Positions 50,035-64,000 are shown, numbered from the stretch's first letter. The stretch: DNA of 64,000 nucleotides from Ophiodon elongatus (GCA_016806645.1 JACSYO010000389.1:3781001-3845000), one strand, 5' to 3'. Numbers and translations: made by a program. The notes: generated by a model from the letters alone, not told the origin.

Positions 50035-53000
50035 TTCCAAAGGATGGATAGAGTTTTCTGGAGGGCACAGCCCTTCCTGAAATTACATTTAAAATGCTGA
50101 GAGCATCTCTCCTGCCTGATATTTACAGAAATTAAAGCAGATAGTAATGAATGCACCATACGCCTTCAGCAGCCTCCTCACAATGGTCTCGAATGAAGCC
50201 AAGGGTTGACACAGGCTGAACAAAATGTTAGTTTGTAATGTATAAAAGAGGAGAAAAAATAAATAAATGAACTGAATGAGTCATCAAAGAGAATAACAAC
50301 TCACATTTCGGATTATTAAACAATCGTTGCAGGTTCAGTCGCACACATGGTACGAAGATTCACAAAAACGAAGATGTATTTAATTACTCCATCGCACAGG
50401 CACATTCATATGTATACAAACACACACAAACACGCCGTCCAGAAAGCCTCTGTGACATTACCGTGTGTGTGTGTGATCATTAAGTGACTGTGGCAGGTTG
50501 TTTTTGCCCAGGCTGCCCTCTCTGCATCTGTTCCCTATAGTGCCTCATTAGAGGAATTCCTCGGGGAGCTGATGGGCGGGTCAGGAAGAGGGTCCCAGAC
50601 CTCCGCTGTCTGTGCATCTGACAGAGCTGATAACGTTGAGGTCTGGATAGGACAGGGAAGGGGGTCGGGGGCCGGGGGCGTCTGATCCAGGACCCCTGAC
50701 GACCTCGGTGCCCATGATCTGATGAGAAGGTGAGGCTGAGGAGGCGTGTGGATAAGGCATCCCAGCATGCAACCGCAGCCGCTTGTTGCTTTCTATCAAA
50801 GGTTTGCTGCTATGTCCTTGAGCATATAGTTAATTTGAGTAACAGCAGATGTAGTAGTTTTATTTTCTATATTACATTTAATCAGAATTATTTTTTCCAT
50901 TATTTTTTATTTATTTTATGTCATTCATTTAATTTGTATTCTCCATTTTATTGAATATATATTGATACATACAACATTTGATACACAGCATATTGATTGT
51001 CTGTGGTGGCTGCAAGCCTATTTTGCACAACTAAGCAAAACCCTCTGTGTTTGTAAAATATATTTTATTATATTTTTATGGGTTAAATGTGCGGTCTCAA
51101 GTTTTTCCTGATTACCAAAAAGAGACTTTTGGTTTTCTGATAACAGTCTCAGACCTTTTTGTTGCAAACCCAATGCAATGGAGGTGAAAGAAACGTTGTT
51201 TGTGACGCTCCTGGCATTGAAAAAAAACATTCATCATGTTCTAACAGCAACATGTCTTTCAAGAAAAACAAATATCCCGGTTATTCTGGAGACTCCACAG
51301 ACCACACTGTCAACAATTTCCATTGGAAGACGTTTAAATCCTGAGAACCAAAAACAAAATTCCATTTACCGCCATTGTATTTGAGTTGTGGCCGAAATCT
51401 CAGTGGCTATCTCAAAACATCAGCAGATAAAACAAAAACACCGTTTATTTCACCAAATCGTTTCTCCATCAACAGCTCACGATTCCTTGATAGCGTTCAT
51501 GTAATCAGTGTGAGATATAGATAAATATCAGTAAACAGTGAGTGACGTCTCACAGCTGGTTTTGATTTCTCTGCTGTCTTAGCGGGTCAGTCAGCGTCTT
51601 ACACTGGATCACAAAAAAACAGAATACGATACCTCGCAAATCTCAGTAGACCACTGGGGTTCGACCACTGATGTCCATGGACTATACACTTGCATGTGTG
51701 CACACCTATGTAGACAAAAACACACACAAATTCACAAACTAAGGGCCTGAAGAACGATCACAAATCAACTCTGTTTGAGAGACAGGATCGGTGAATACAC
51801 AAGTTGCATATCAGTGCTCAGGGTTACGAGACATGACAGGTGTCAGCATATATTCTTTTCCACATTAGAGGGATTTTTTTTTTTTTTAAGTCAATACCTC
51901 TATTTGAAGCCAATGGGAGTTACATTATTTAGCCCTCCGGTCCAAGGGTGAGAAGCAGTTCACAGACCATCAATGCACATGAACAGCTTTCACAAGCAAT
52001 CAAACTCAGGCTACGACTGAGCCAACCGAGTAGGTATAGGCTTCTGTGAGACTTGGAGTCAAAGTCAATTGGCACCAATATCAGTTTCTCCCATTGGGAG
52101 TACAACATAACCACTTAATGAGATAATTCCAAGTAAACCTGATTGAGAGTCAAATCTTGTGCAAGAGCATGCCTCGTTTACAATAAGAAGAAACTACAGA
52201 TGTAACATGAAGGGTGAGAGTTGGACAGAATGTAACCTGGGCAAAAGTAGAATAGTAAGATTATCCTTTAGATCCTTTAAAAAACACTTAGTATGCACTC
52301 CCAATACATTCCAGGTGATAAACTTTGCTAAAGCTCTGTGTGCAATAACTTTTAATGAGTGAAATCTCAATTGTGTATGTGTTGGTTTACTCTCGTTTAT
52401 GCCCCTCTCATCTTGTTGTCCAGTAAAATATGTGACATGACAAGCAAACTAATAGCAATACTATTGCTTAATATGAAAATGAAATATGAAATATGTCTAT
52501 GACCATTTATGCCTCATGAATTAAGTGAATAATATTGTTCTTGCTGACACAAACTCGTGCAAATTATTACATTTAATGGGGAACTATAAACCGCGGTACA
52601 AGTTACCATTCATGTTGAATAGAGTGTTTCAGATTTTTAATGGTAACCACATTCCCCTTTTTGAGCCCAACTTCTCTTCCAACTATTGATAAAATGTAAA
52701 GCTACCAGACTAACAGGTCGCGGCTGGCTTTACATTGCGGACGAGTGCCAAGTCTTCACTTAGGATTATACACTGCTTTTATTGTAGGTAACCTTCTCAC
52801 CTTATCCATTTCTGTCATACGTGCGGTGCCATATTTTGCTTGTCCTCCATGGACTGTTTCCCCATTGCATCACTCACACAGGGTGTAGTTAACTATTGGC
52901 AGGTACTCCAAAATCTGGTTGCGTTTAATGAAAAGTGACTGCCTATTTTAAACAGGACTCAAATATGAATCTGTGCTCCCTCCGCCTAATCCCACAAGAC

Positions 53001-53662
53001 TACGAATATCCATATAAATATGTCACATTTGTCTAAATCCACAAATTTGACAGCGCACAGTACAAGCAATCGTTTAAGGCTGACAGACACCACGGTCCAC
53101 TGAAAAAAATAAAGAAAATAAAACAGCAGTTCCATTTTACAATTTCATCTTCCTTCCATTTCGTTTTCATTAAAATAGCCCTGCTTCCCCCAGTCTAAGG
53201 AATTTCGGTAGGATTTTTCAGCATCAGCTCAAAAGGGGAATTGCATCCAGATGTGGCCTGAGCCCGGCTCACGGTCAGTCAGGGCTGGAGACACAGAATA
53301 GGTGAATAGGGTAAGGGGGACAAGGAGAAAACACGTGGTGTTCGGCACACTCCAAGATGCACTAAATAAACATGGCCCCGCTGTGACCCATGCTAGCCAG
53401 CATCGCCCTCAAGGGGCTCCTGCAGGTCCATTAAACCTGTTCGGATACCTCATGGCTGACCTGCCCTATTTCAAACTCAATCATTGTCCCTCAGGAGATC
53501 GGCTATATTGCTGTATGGCTTCAACACAGCCACGACACCACAACAAGGGCCTCTGTTGCAGGAGAGTGAACCCATATACCTACAGGAAAGGCTCTGGCCT
53601 CGTTGAAGAAAAACAATTCAAGCACAAAATTGAGTTCTGATTCTTTTTCCTAACAATATCCA

Positions 53663-53689
53663 GCACACACACAAACACACAAACACACA

Positions 53690-53720
<31 letters not shown>
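53663..53720. repeat. (CA)n microsatellite
   Basis: Interrupted CA repeat (CACACAAACACACAAAC), then a (CA)n run to 53720. Confidence 0.95.
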
Positions 53721-53723
<3 letters not shown>

Positions 53724-56700
53724 GGAGCCGCGGAGTCAGTCCCGCAGGATAACATGCATGGCTTCTAAAAGGTTATTTTTCATTTATGCATCGTAAAGCC
53801 GGGTCTAAAATCAGCCTCTCCTCCTCTGTAATGGATTCCTGTGGCTGCACTTGGCCGTCATGCTCAAGTTGGCAGGTTGCATCATGAAAACAAAAGAATC
53901 AGACTTGTGTGTTTAGCTGACGTCCTCTTGTTCAGTCATGTGTAAAACAAAACAGATACATGGCATCGATTTTAATCACAAAATAGCCAATAAGTGCATT
54001 ATCTAATACCACCCATAGTTAGTTACACATGGGGGATTTTTTTTTTTTTGACGATTAACAGCACATGGTTCAGTTCTACCTCATCCCTCACCCTTGAATC
54101 ACGTCCTCTGGAAAATGCTCAAACAGGAATGCACCAATTTTGTATTCAAGTCAAACAAAGCAAAGAGAAAAAAAGCGTCCACTATCTTGGGGCAAAAGCA
54201 GAGGCAACAAACAATAGCCAGGACACGTGGAGTGAAACTTACACACAAACTTGAGAGAAACCAGAAAAACCCAGCTCTGGAAATAAATCTGACTGAAACA
54301 TGGCGCAGGGGAAATTAATTAGCGCAATTAAAAACGTTGTCTCAGTGTTGCTTTCACTCCGTAACATGCCAGAACACAGTACTGTCACCTCAGCAGCTCT
54401 TCCGCACATTTGAAGTCCGTAACCTACTTTGGTTTCAGAGCCAGCGGTGACTCTGCAGGCATTATCGGCTCCTTTTAACACCAACACTCGCAGCACTAGG
54501 AACAGCACTGCAGGCACTTCTTTTCACATGCATGAGGAGTAATTACGGAACGCTCCCAACTCACTGGCGTTCTCACTGCGCCGTAGCAACTGTGATTATC
54601 TATTCATGCATCGCATTCCTAGGAAAAGTGTATCGATTCCAGCTGTGATGGGGCGCTCGCCACTGCTCCAAGGCAACGAAGAACCATCAGATGATGTGTT
54701 TTTTTATGTTTGAATAACAGACTCACTATTCACCATTGATGTCATATTTGTGACAATTTTTTGCAAGATTTTCAAAACAAGATAACATAATGACAAATGA
54801 GGGGACTTCTATGACTTTTCTTCTGTGTCTATATTTGTTAACTTGTTTACTTTCATATATTTAGAAGTGTTCATAGGGCCAATGGAGGGGACCAAAGCAG
54901 GAACACAAGTCTTATGAAATGTGTTTTTTAATTCGGTTTTCGAGGAAACAAATTGTTGGTTTACTGTTTGGAGCTTTGCAGAGGGTGATAGAGGAAGCAG
55001 AGTAGTTGCTGGCTGGGGGAGAGGCAGAAACAAAACAGATTTGTGTAATTATAGTCATTGCACTGTGTAACTGAATTATTCATAAGAATCTGCATGTATG
55101 TGAATATCTTTTCTTACATTTATGTTATTATTTATTAAGTTACATGGTCTTGATCCCATTTGATTGGTGTCTTCCGACAACAGCAGGGAAAGAATAAAAG
55201 GCAGCTAGTTGCTTTCAAGTGTGCATGACAGTTTTCTTTATTTTGTACTTTGAAGCTTTTCACTGTTTGTTTTTTTTTTTGTTAAAATAACGGCTCATTT
55301 CGAGGTAATAATAGATGTAAGAATTAAAAGCTTTGGTCATATTTGCCAATTTAAATATAGCAACGATCTGAGCATGTTAAAGGTTAACTTTTAATCTAAC
55401 ATAAATGAATCACAATGTCGAAATAATTTGTGCTTGGAATTAGATTAAACACAACCTGACAGAAGGAAACCATCTACAGTATTGGCTCTTAGAAGTTACC
55501 TTGTTGTGCAGAAGAAAGTGTTTACTTTTCCCATGGCTCATCACTGACTGTGATTGGTTAATCACACGAGAGGCATGAAATCAACCATTGGACGTCTCTG
55601 CTTCCACAACCCAGATTTCACCAAGCGGAGAAGTTATTCTGGGGCTGCCACAAGATTATTTGGATGCTTGTCAAGGCTTTAAATTTAAAACCACAAACAT
55701 TCAGAGCGCGTACTCCAAACCCTTGACTAATCACACTGGAGACTTGGAGTACGGTGAGTGGTTTTCTCACAGGTACCGAAACAGCAATGAACCCCCAAAA
55801 GTGGGTTTGACTCATTCACAAGTGGCCCTTTGCTTGAAAATCAAGGCATCTGCCAAGAAGTATTCCAGTCCCTGGCTTTCTGTTTCTGCTTATTGTGGAT
55901 GTGTTGCAAGTTTACGCGGACCACTATGTGACGGCTTAACTATGTAGAGTAAGTGATAAAAAAAAAAAAAAAGGCTGGCTTTTCAAAAGCAGCTCAACCC
56001 AAACATTAAAGCATTCACAATAATGTTATGAGGTTATTGGTTGGATGGATATCACAACAGGCGAGAAATAACTTGCAGACTATAAATAAAAGAATATCAT
56101 CATCTGTACTATAGCATCTTAAAATGGTCATAAAACTAAGAAACAGATAACCCACTAAAGGGAAACAATGTTAATGTAGTTTGTGTTTTAGGGAAGAAAT
56201 GTTGATTTAGGTGAGAGAAAAAAAGAGGCGTGGGCCTGACAGATTTTTCAATACAACAATCGTCAAAAAGTAAACATTCTTCATAACCACGAAAATTATG
56301 GAAACAGGCAGGAATAACAACATAAAATAATATAGAATTCTGGTTAAACTTTGAAAACATTTAATCAATTGAGCATTTGGGCATCAGTAAATTAGACATT
56401 AATTATCTACACAAGGAAACTTTATATTGTATATTTCCACTTCAAAGTTTCACCCAATCTTTCCTCTCTTACAATAACAGAACTCTTTTTCTTATTACAT
56501 TACATTCTAATTTGCATTGACAGGTATTTCATAATTCTGCCGATTCTTTTTTTTCTTGGTTTTCTTGTGACTGAACTATTATGAGTTAAGACAGTAATCC
56601 TGTCTCTATAGAACCGATTACAAGTAATTAAAGTGTCCTTTGCAGGATTGTTTTTCACATTTCAAGCTGAGTACCTATTGTGTTTCATAGTTAAAATTAT

Positions 56701-59700
56701 CGGTTGGAGATGATATAAGATCCCCTTCAAGGAGTTTGCATGCATTTCCGTCCACAGACAAAAGCCAGCATCAAAGATTACAACTGAAAAAAAATAAGAT
56801 GCATCTGCACAAGTGATTGATGCATGAACTCAGGCTGAGCTCTACCTTGATTCCAGCTTCTCTGTTTATGCCATTTGAGCCGGAGATTATTAATGGCATC
56901 CAGCCACACTAAGCCTGCTGAACATACTGCGTCTCTTCATAAAGTACAATGACAATAAGCACAAATTAGATTTCAAAACTTGTCATCCTTGTTTTACTGG
57001 TTATCTTGTGTCGTAGTATATGTTGAAACACAAAGCGCACTATTGTGCTCCACTAACAAACACTGATCCCCTGCCCCATCAGCTAAAACCACTAATTGGC
57101 CTACCACAGACACTTTAGCCAGCTTCCCAAAAACTAGCAACGAGCTGAACCTCAGAGTCAAGGACAACAGCCAACAATGTGTAGTTGCTGTCAGAGGTCA
57201 TTAAAATTATCTGTCTACAAATTACTTTGCGGGCTCATGGTAATATGACGCCTCAAGCCGAGGGGGTTGGGATCGACAAACTCAGGTCTCATGGATAATG
57301 TAGATGGTAATGTTGGTCTGTGCCCAGGAAAGCATCATCACAGTTCAGATGATCTCTCTGCGATTCCTAACCGCTGACATAGAGGAAAGACGCATCACTG
57401 CAAAACACCGGATACACAGCCACAGCTCTCATATCAGATTCCTTACATAGTTTGTGTTATTGAAACATGGCCAGATGGAAATGATACAGCTGGGCCTTTG
57501 TCATGATTCAGGATGGATTTACACTGGATTTTGGATTTATTTTCAGGCTGTGAACATCCAACCAGTAACCATTGACGTTACTCATTTAAGTCCTCCTACC
57601 GAGAGTATTTTGCCCTCGCGGGTTTATCAAACGGACACGGTAAAACGTTTCTAAATCCAAAGCTGGAGGCCTTATACGTATTAATATAGAAATCTACACT
57701 TTGTGACATGTTCGTTGACATGTCAACACCTGTGTCAGCAGCAAGGCAACAGGTGTTTACCCCGTCTGTTCCCTACAAAACAAGACCCGCACTATTCTCC
57801 CACCAAAGACACTGACCTACAGTGAAAGTTCAACCGTCCTCCGCCCTCTTGGCAGTTAAGGTCGAACAAGTGGCAAAGTAATCACTATAAAGTAAGAACG
57901 GACTTGGGGGGAGGGGGTGGGAGGAGCAGACGCAAGAGAAGAAGAGCTGGTTTCTCCTCAGACAAACGCGGTCATTAGCACTTTCAGAGGGAGTCCCAGC
58001 AGGTGGCCAGGACTTTGGGAGTTTGATCTCAGTGAGAGTGTCTGAAGCCATGAAATGTGGGGGCAAACCCAAACCATGGGGAAGGGCACAAATGGTAGAG
58101 CGATCACAGAGCTGTAAGCGGAGCTCCACTTTAAAAGGGGTCAGATGGCTTTTTCATCTCTGCTAAAGGCACTCGGCTAAAGTGACGTGGTGCACAAAAG
58201 ACAGGCACTGTGTTGATTGACAGACTCTAGAGGACGCGGTTAATGCTATTCTGCATACATCCATACAGCCTGGACAAAAGGACAACAAAGCAGAAATAAC
58301 AAGAGAAAGCAGAGCAGCCGGACAAGTCTGAGTTCTCCGTGAGACAAGGAGGATGAGAAATTGGACACATTAAGTGATGGATGCTAAACTGTCAGTTCTA
58401 ATAAGCAGCAAGGCAGTAGCACTGTACTGCTGCTTCAGGAGTCCAGGAGAGAACAGTCCAATGATCAACACAAGGGAGCCAATTAAAAACCAGACTTTGG
58501 CAGCCAACTGCATTACACTGACCCTCATGTGACGCTGGAAACACTTCAGAATCCACAGAGAGGGCTTTTTATTTTATTTTTATTTTCCGCAAAATCCTAC
58601 CCAGCATTTTCAGTCTTCACACTACTGGCTATTATCGATCTGTGGTCTCCTGTTAAATCACTGAGCCTCCACTTTAATTATTTTTAACTGACTGGCTGCA
58701 GGAGAGTCTGGTTTCACCCCTTGTTATGGTGAAAAGGGATGAGTGCTGACATCATTCCCTCCTCTGATAAGATGGAGAGCCAAATGACAAGGTCACGGAG
58801 GTGGAGGAGGTGATGCTTCAGTCTATTTTAAAGATAACGCGTTTCGGCGAAGCTTTCTTTATACCATTGCCTGCAGAGATCAAACACGGAGGCGGCGTTT
58901 TTTTTCACTCTACAATTGAATTTGTCTCAGTTCGCCGAGTTAGGTTGTTTTTCTCCCACTAATTGGAGAGAAGGCTCACAGACGGATGCAGGAGATAGAT
59001 GGAACTGAGGAAGGTCGCTGATATGAAGTTCCTTTTCTTCTTTCAAATGCTTTGAAATTGTTTCAAAAGCGGTGTGTTTTGTTTAAGAAGATAATCCCAA
59101 GAGACAGCAAGGCGTTATTGAACTGGGAGAAATCTGCCAGGTGACCATATGTAAGCAGCCAGCATGTTGGCAAAAGAGATTTGGTCTAAATACGGTAGAG
59201 CTATTTCTGTATGGGAACTTCGACACTGAAAGAGTAATTATGCTGGAAGCAACTAATTATATGTTGAGCAGTCAATCTTCAGCCAATCAAAGCAATGTAA
59301 TGGCAAACAAACAGCTTTTTAACTCTTGTGATTACAAAGCTTTTGAGGAGCAAAGGGAGGTAATAACATTCAAAAACATTCCTGCACCTTCATTCATTTA
59401 TGAAAGGATGCCACACATGGAAAACACATCAGAGGCAATCCAAAACATGTGGATGGGCCCTCATAAGACGGTGCTTGTTGAACCCAGACAAAAATGTCTT
59501 TTACAAAGCTGCTGCATCCTCACTCTTAAAAACAAAATCTAAAAATGGAATTTTCCCCTGCATCCTTGTCGAAACATAAGCAGACTTGGTGACAGAGATA
59601 GTGAGTGCAGAGTGTCAAAGATGTTTGAGGGTGTCCATCCGACGCTGCGTCGTAACCGCCAGGAAGGGCCAGGCCGTCTGGAAATAGCGCTTCCCAACGA

Positions 59701-61631
59701 GCCTTTGGTGTCTCCTCGTTTTACACTCGTATGACCGACGGTCCCACCTGACTGAAATTCACAGAGTGTTAATATACACTCACTGAAAACAAATAAAAGC
59801 TCAGTGAGCTATTGAGCGGGTCATGGGTTTAAGGTCTTGTGGTTTTTACCAGAAGGTGCCACAGTCAGTCATCCTTGTCTACTAGCCGAGGCGATTCCCT
59901 GCATTGCTGCGGTTCGTCAGCCGCTGAGAGCAGGCGGTACATCCATCACCTTGCCGACCCCACGGACTTCCGCCGTCATGTTGTAACATCTGTCCAGCGC
60001 CATGCCAAATATGTTAAGAGAATGATAGTATGCCACATCTGCAGCATTCACAATAACTGTAACTCATCTGTTTGAAGATCAGTATATGAAACACATGCCT
60101 GTCATTAAACCCCTAGGAACGAGGAGAGTTACAACCTGCTGCAGAGGAGCTGGGGATCAGTTGGGCTAAGATGCTGCCCTTCCTGCAAACCAACGGGTCT
60201 CCCAAAAAAGGGGGTCAATGCTACTAAACCTAGTTATATGGGAAGAGGAGGTCGAGGTTCAAAAGGTCAAAGGGCCACTGTCATTCGACGCATCTGTCAG
60301 AAATATTTTCCTGTCCTTACATCTTCATCTGGTGTTTTGAGTTACGTCTCTGGTACAGTGGAAATCCAAACACGGCTCGCATGCAACTCATTGGAATCCA
60401 AACAAAGATTTAGCAGGTTGCCGCTCCATCAAAGGGGCTCTCAATCACCAGTCATAAAGATGTAAAATTTGGAGAGGTTGATGTTTAGTAAACACATGCA
60501 TGCAAATATGGTCAGCAGACCCTTTCAATTGCTGACAACACTGGACTCAAATAGGGAGGGAGTCTGAACGGAATTCCAACCTTTGTGTCGGTCCAAATCA
60601 AAATCTGCTCTCCAACCGTCTGTTTGATGACTTTGAGCTTTTGGTCAATTTTTTTTAACATGCTTTTAATCATGTGCATTAATCTAAGTCTGGTTAGGTT
60701 TTTTTCACACTAATGGTCTGTGGGGTGGCGGGAAAATTCTCACCATGCACTATTTTGAGATTGGTCTGAGACACTGTGAAGACAGAGTCATCTTTCCAGT
60801 TGGGGGATTGTCGAGCCGACCGGGTGAATTCCTTTCCCCTAGTTTGGGGAATGACCCCATGCCCTTTGCCCCACAAATCTTCAGGTCCACAGGACCTTTA
60901 GTGCTGGAGTCCAAGATGGCCATCCATGGACGTCATGGCCCTTAGGAAGAGAAGAAAGGGGGGACCTCGTTTTCTCGGTCACGTTCATGTGTGAGTCTTT
61001 AAACAGTGACCTGTTGCGCTGCCAATAGGATGCTCGTTTGTCGGACCTTGCTGTTGACAACATGAAGCCAAATACACTTCTATTTTCTTTTTTTTTTAAC
61101 TAATCTAAAACTAAAATACGGTACATATTTTCTAAAAACCACACCAAAGTGAGCTTCACCAAAGCAAGGCATTAAGAAATGTTTACCATCAAGCTGACAA
61201 CATGTTTGGCTTTCTTCCCCTTGTTCTTTTTAGATATGTCTAAAGTTTAAAGCAAATACATGGAAGTCAAGATAAAGCTTTATTGATGCCAAAGGAAATG
61301 GTTGAAAAGATTTAAATACTTTCTGTCCCAAACCGACAGAAAAAAACAGGTCAAAATACATCACACAATTGTTTACTTCTGTTCAGAAGTAAATCTGCTT
61401 TGCTTTGCTATGCGTTAGCTCCCCTCGCTGTAGAAGTCAATTTATCAACCCTGGATCTTGTGCTTTGTACCTATATTTCTGCGATCCCTCCCACTCACGC
61501 CCCCTCGCTATCACCGTGTCTCCATCTCTCTCTGGCTCGCCACATGCTGCTGCAGTCAAGAGGATGAAATCACTCCATCAGCGAGTGGGGCCTCCACTGT
61601 CACTGGCATCAGACAGCTCCAGAGAAGGCCG

Positions 61632-61700
61632 TAATTAAACAACTCAAGCTCTGGTAATTACCCTACAGTGGCCCTAATTACCCCATTCTCAGGGTGATTA
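61632..61700. promoter_or_regulatory. Cluster of homeodomain-type TAATTA sites
   Basis: TAATTA occurs at 61632-61637, 61655-61660 and 61675-61680. A GTGATTAC word follows at about 61694-61701. The second site is the palindrome GGTAATTACC (61653-61662), and the third extends to CCTAATTACCCC. The surrounding sequence is not AT-rich, which makes the clustering less expected by chance. It lies about 47.4 kb upstream of the predicted sema3a start site. Confidence 0.35.
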
Positions 61701-64000
61701 CAGTCTACAGGGGGAGGGGACCAACAACTGAAAGGGGGTAGGAATTATGGCAGCAGGGAAACCGTGGACCTTTAATCCAGTGTCATTGTGGAAATGGAGG
61801 AAATGAGCCGGTACATTGACACAAAAGGACAATCTTGTTTTTGAAGGGTTGAAGATGACAGAACAGTATGTGCAGAGGAAAAGAAGCGGTGATTCACCAT
61901 GGAGAACAGGTGGTGTGAAAATAAGCCACAGAATCCTGAAATGATTAAAAAGGGCAGCAGCATGTAGCCGTGTGGACTGTCGAAAATAAAGGCTTTGAGC
62001 CGTCCATACAAAGATTACAACCACAACACGAGCGAAAGCTGTTCCCACTGATGTACCTTACACCTTGAAACTTTGCCAAAAGGTTACAGTCTATCGCGTC
62101 CATCATGCTCTGTTCAGGAGTGTATCTTACACAGATCAGCGCATATCCTCTCTGTCTCAGCATTTTTAATACAAGAGGGGCTATGCTGCTCTAAGCATAT
62201 CGCTCTCTTCCCTCTCTCCTTCCCCCCTGAGGGCGTGCTGACTGGGGGAGGGATCGATGCTCCGCTCCAACAGACACTGCTGTGTCGATTCAGCAACCAG
62301 GCCAGCGGGACAAGGTAAAAGGGAAAGAATAAAGTGACATCTCGACTGACTCTGAGGAACTTGTGGCATCCTTTGTGAAGGTGAGTCATTTTATTGCTTA
62401 CCGAGACCCTTGGGACCACCACAGACTGGCCTCGTCCTTTGGTGGAACAATGCAGTAAGGTGAGCCTCTGCACCACAGAGACAAATGTGCCCAAACCTTT
62501 GGGTGTAATGAAGTATGAATCTGCCTTTTTAAATGTCTTTTGTTGATCATAAGCTTTTTTAAAAAGGACTGTCAATACCCAGAAATACATAAATATGCTC
62601 AATGTTTGCCTGCTAATCTTCACACCAATACCCCAAAACAATTTGTGTGCTCTTATTTGGGTCCATCACGTTGGCACATCCCTGCCAATGGTTTCATGCT
62701 ATTCCACTGATCTACAAGTGGTGGTAATGCAATAAGAAACACAGCAATGTGCCGACAAAGGCAGGGAAGATTGCAAGCTAGTTAACATGGCGGTTGTAAA
62801 AAAGAACGCAGGTTTTAAAACTTTAAGAAAAATCTGCTTTGCAAATGTTATGTGGAGGACACACAATGCATGAGCTGAGTGACACTGAATGCAAACAGAA
62901 AACTCTAGGCCTCCTTCAAGTAATACTGTATAAAAGCACTTCCTGCTTTTGGAGAGATGACAGGCAGTTCATGGTGGCTGCCTCGACCACTAGCTCATCA
63001 GCGCACCCAATATTCAACACGTCGTGGTATTTCTCTTCTCTGAAAACCATTCTCAGTGTGCCCATATCACAGGCTCTGACCATGGTTGCTCAAGATGTAC
63101 AGTAGCACAGTGCAGGTAGTGCGACCAGATATATTTCCTCCCAATTCAAAAGCATACTCAACACTCTCAAGTCTTAAAAATAAAAATTGAACCATACTTA
63201 TTGTAACAAAACACCCAACTAGTCAACGAACGATATCGCCCACTAACATCAGAACTTGCGTCAACTTCAATCCAGAGATGTTTTATTTCGACCACACAAA
63301 TATAGAAAATTGCAGAAGAAACACTAGATTATTGTTAAACCGCATTGCACAGGATGCGAGGACACGCCCAACACCTTACAGCCATTTGTAGCCATGATGG
63401 CGATTTGTTTTGTCAAAGCAACAGTACAACGTCATTAGCATGCATTTGGCATTATTTATACGTGGATCAGACTGGGACATCTGCTATGTGTTGAGTGAGT
63501 GAGGAGGGCCATTTGAGTGAGCGTGCGGAGGATCCTGATTGATGTCGCACACGGCGGAACGTCCCGGCGGTCCCATTAGCAGCTACAGTCTGCATTACCG
63601 TCAGACCCGTCAGCCATGATAGAGGACTGCTCCTCCGCCACAGCCATCAGTAACCTGCCCTGTCTGTGAAACGACACACAGGGACAAATGAATCCAATGC
63701 AGCACTTCCCAAATGAACACTGGTTGAAACCAGAGACACACTGTGCTTTAATGCAGCCCTCAGCCCTTGTGAAATTGCTCCCATTTCCAGCGGCGCGCAT
63801 TTGGCATTCATCAGAATCAATATCATCTTTCATGGTCGTTGTTGCCTCTGTGGCCAATTCTCAGGCATAACATTGCACTCGGGTTTAATAAAAGAGGAAT
63901 GCTTCAAAATATTTACATGACAACACAATATGATATTATGTACGTACAGCAGGTTCGGTGCGTTGTTGTGCTCGAATGGCCCAGATGTCAAGATTTCATT

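Larger units (their letters stand above)
47185..64000. other. Distal upstream non-coding region
   Basis: No gene was recognised. An AT-rich patch lies at 48800-48870, a (CA)n at 53663-53720, poly-A/T runs near 54040 and 55960, and a TAATTA cluster at 61632-61700. Positions 61272-61300 (AAGCTTTATTGATGCCAAAGG) resemble the tail of a common fish retroposon but cannot be delimited. The longest open frame, about 175 codons on the minus strand at 62114-62641, has no recognisable domain or signal and is treated as chance. Confidence 0.55.

Noticed and set aside
59141..59542. 133-codon open frame on the plus strand
   Set aside because: I recognise no family similarity and the composition resembles random translation of AT-rich DNA. 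No repeat-encoded enzyme motif is visible.
61272..61300. Retroposon 3' tail (CTTTATTGATGCC...)
   Set aside because: It resembles a familiar fish tail motif, but it is short and diverged with no adjoining element body.
62114..62641. 175-codon open frame on the minus strand
   Set aside because: There is no recognisable domain, signal peptide or composition bias typical of coding sequence. It is not bounded by convincing splice sites, and a frame this long is expected by chance in 64 kb of six frames.
63576..63857. Cys-rich 93-codon minus-strand frame near the right edge
   Set aside because: The Cys spacing matches no family that I know, and there is no signal peptide or splice support.

Overview
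The window is vertebrate nuclear DNA, most likely from a ray-finned (teleost) fish. The evidence is: two split coding exons with canonical GT/AG splice sites and vertebrate-type protein sequence; extreme density of (CA)n/(GT)n microsatellites; and several interspersed repeats whose sequence I recognise as teleost-typical, namely a tRNA-derived SINE, a MITE of the 'TAGGGCTGCAAC' type and a 'TAGGGATGCA...CGATCCGATACC' hAT-type fragment. There is no sign of bacterial, phage or viral gene organisation.

The only protein-coding gene I can support is the 5' end of a class 3 semaphorin on the minus strand, best matched to SEMA3A (sema3a). Coding exon 1 (13462-13567) encodes the signal peptide and the class 3 hallmark 'NVPRLKLSFK'. 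Coding exon 2 (176-336) encodes the beginning of the sema domain. The exons join in phase 1, with the split Glu codon G|AG. They give the first 89 residues, and the remaining exons lie beyond the left edge. Intron 1 is 13,125 bp and intron 2 is cut by the window start. Upstream of the ATG, the candidate promoter has a TATAAAAA box (14258-14265, minus strand). If the leader is unspliced it is about 670 nt long, with a CT-rich first half and two extremely short upstream ORFs, one of them a bare ATG-TGA.

Layout: 1-175, partial intron 2 with a GAAGA repeat; 176-336, exon 2; 337-13461, intron 1, which carries two MITE-like elements, at least ten dinucleotide microsatellites, a (GT)n/(CA)n inverted pair and a perfect inverted repeat of a homeodomain-type site; 13462-13567, coding exon 1; 13568 to about 14235, 5' leader; about 14236-14300, promoter; 14300-64000, about 50 kb of upstream non-coding DNA. 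In this last region I found no convincing exon, tRNA, rRNA or CRISPR. It contains old transposon remnants, including a foldback element of at least 680 bp, a SINE, microsatellites, and a few clusters of TAATTA-type motifs that could belong to distal regulatory elements of sema3a.

No novel multi-gene system is present. The observations most worth following up are the leader uORFs, the hairpin-capable (GT)/(CA) pair and the UG-repeat bias in intron 1, the foldback element, and the candidate homeodomain clusters in the upstream desert.
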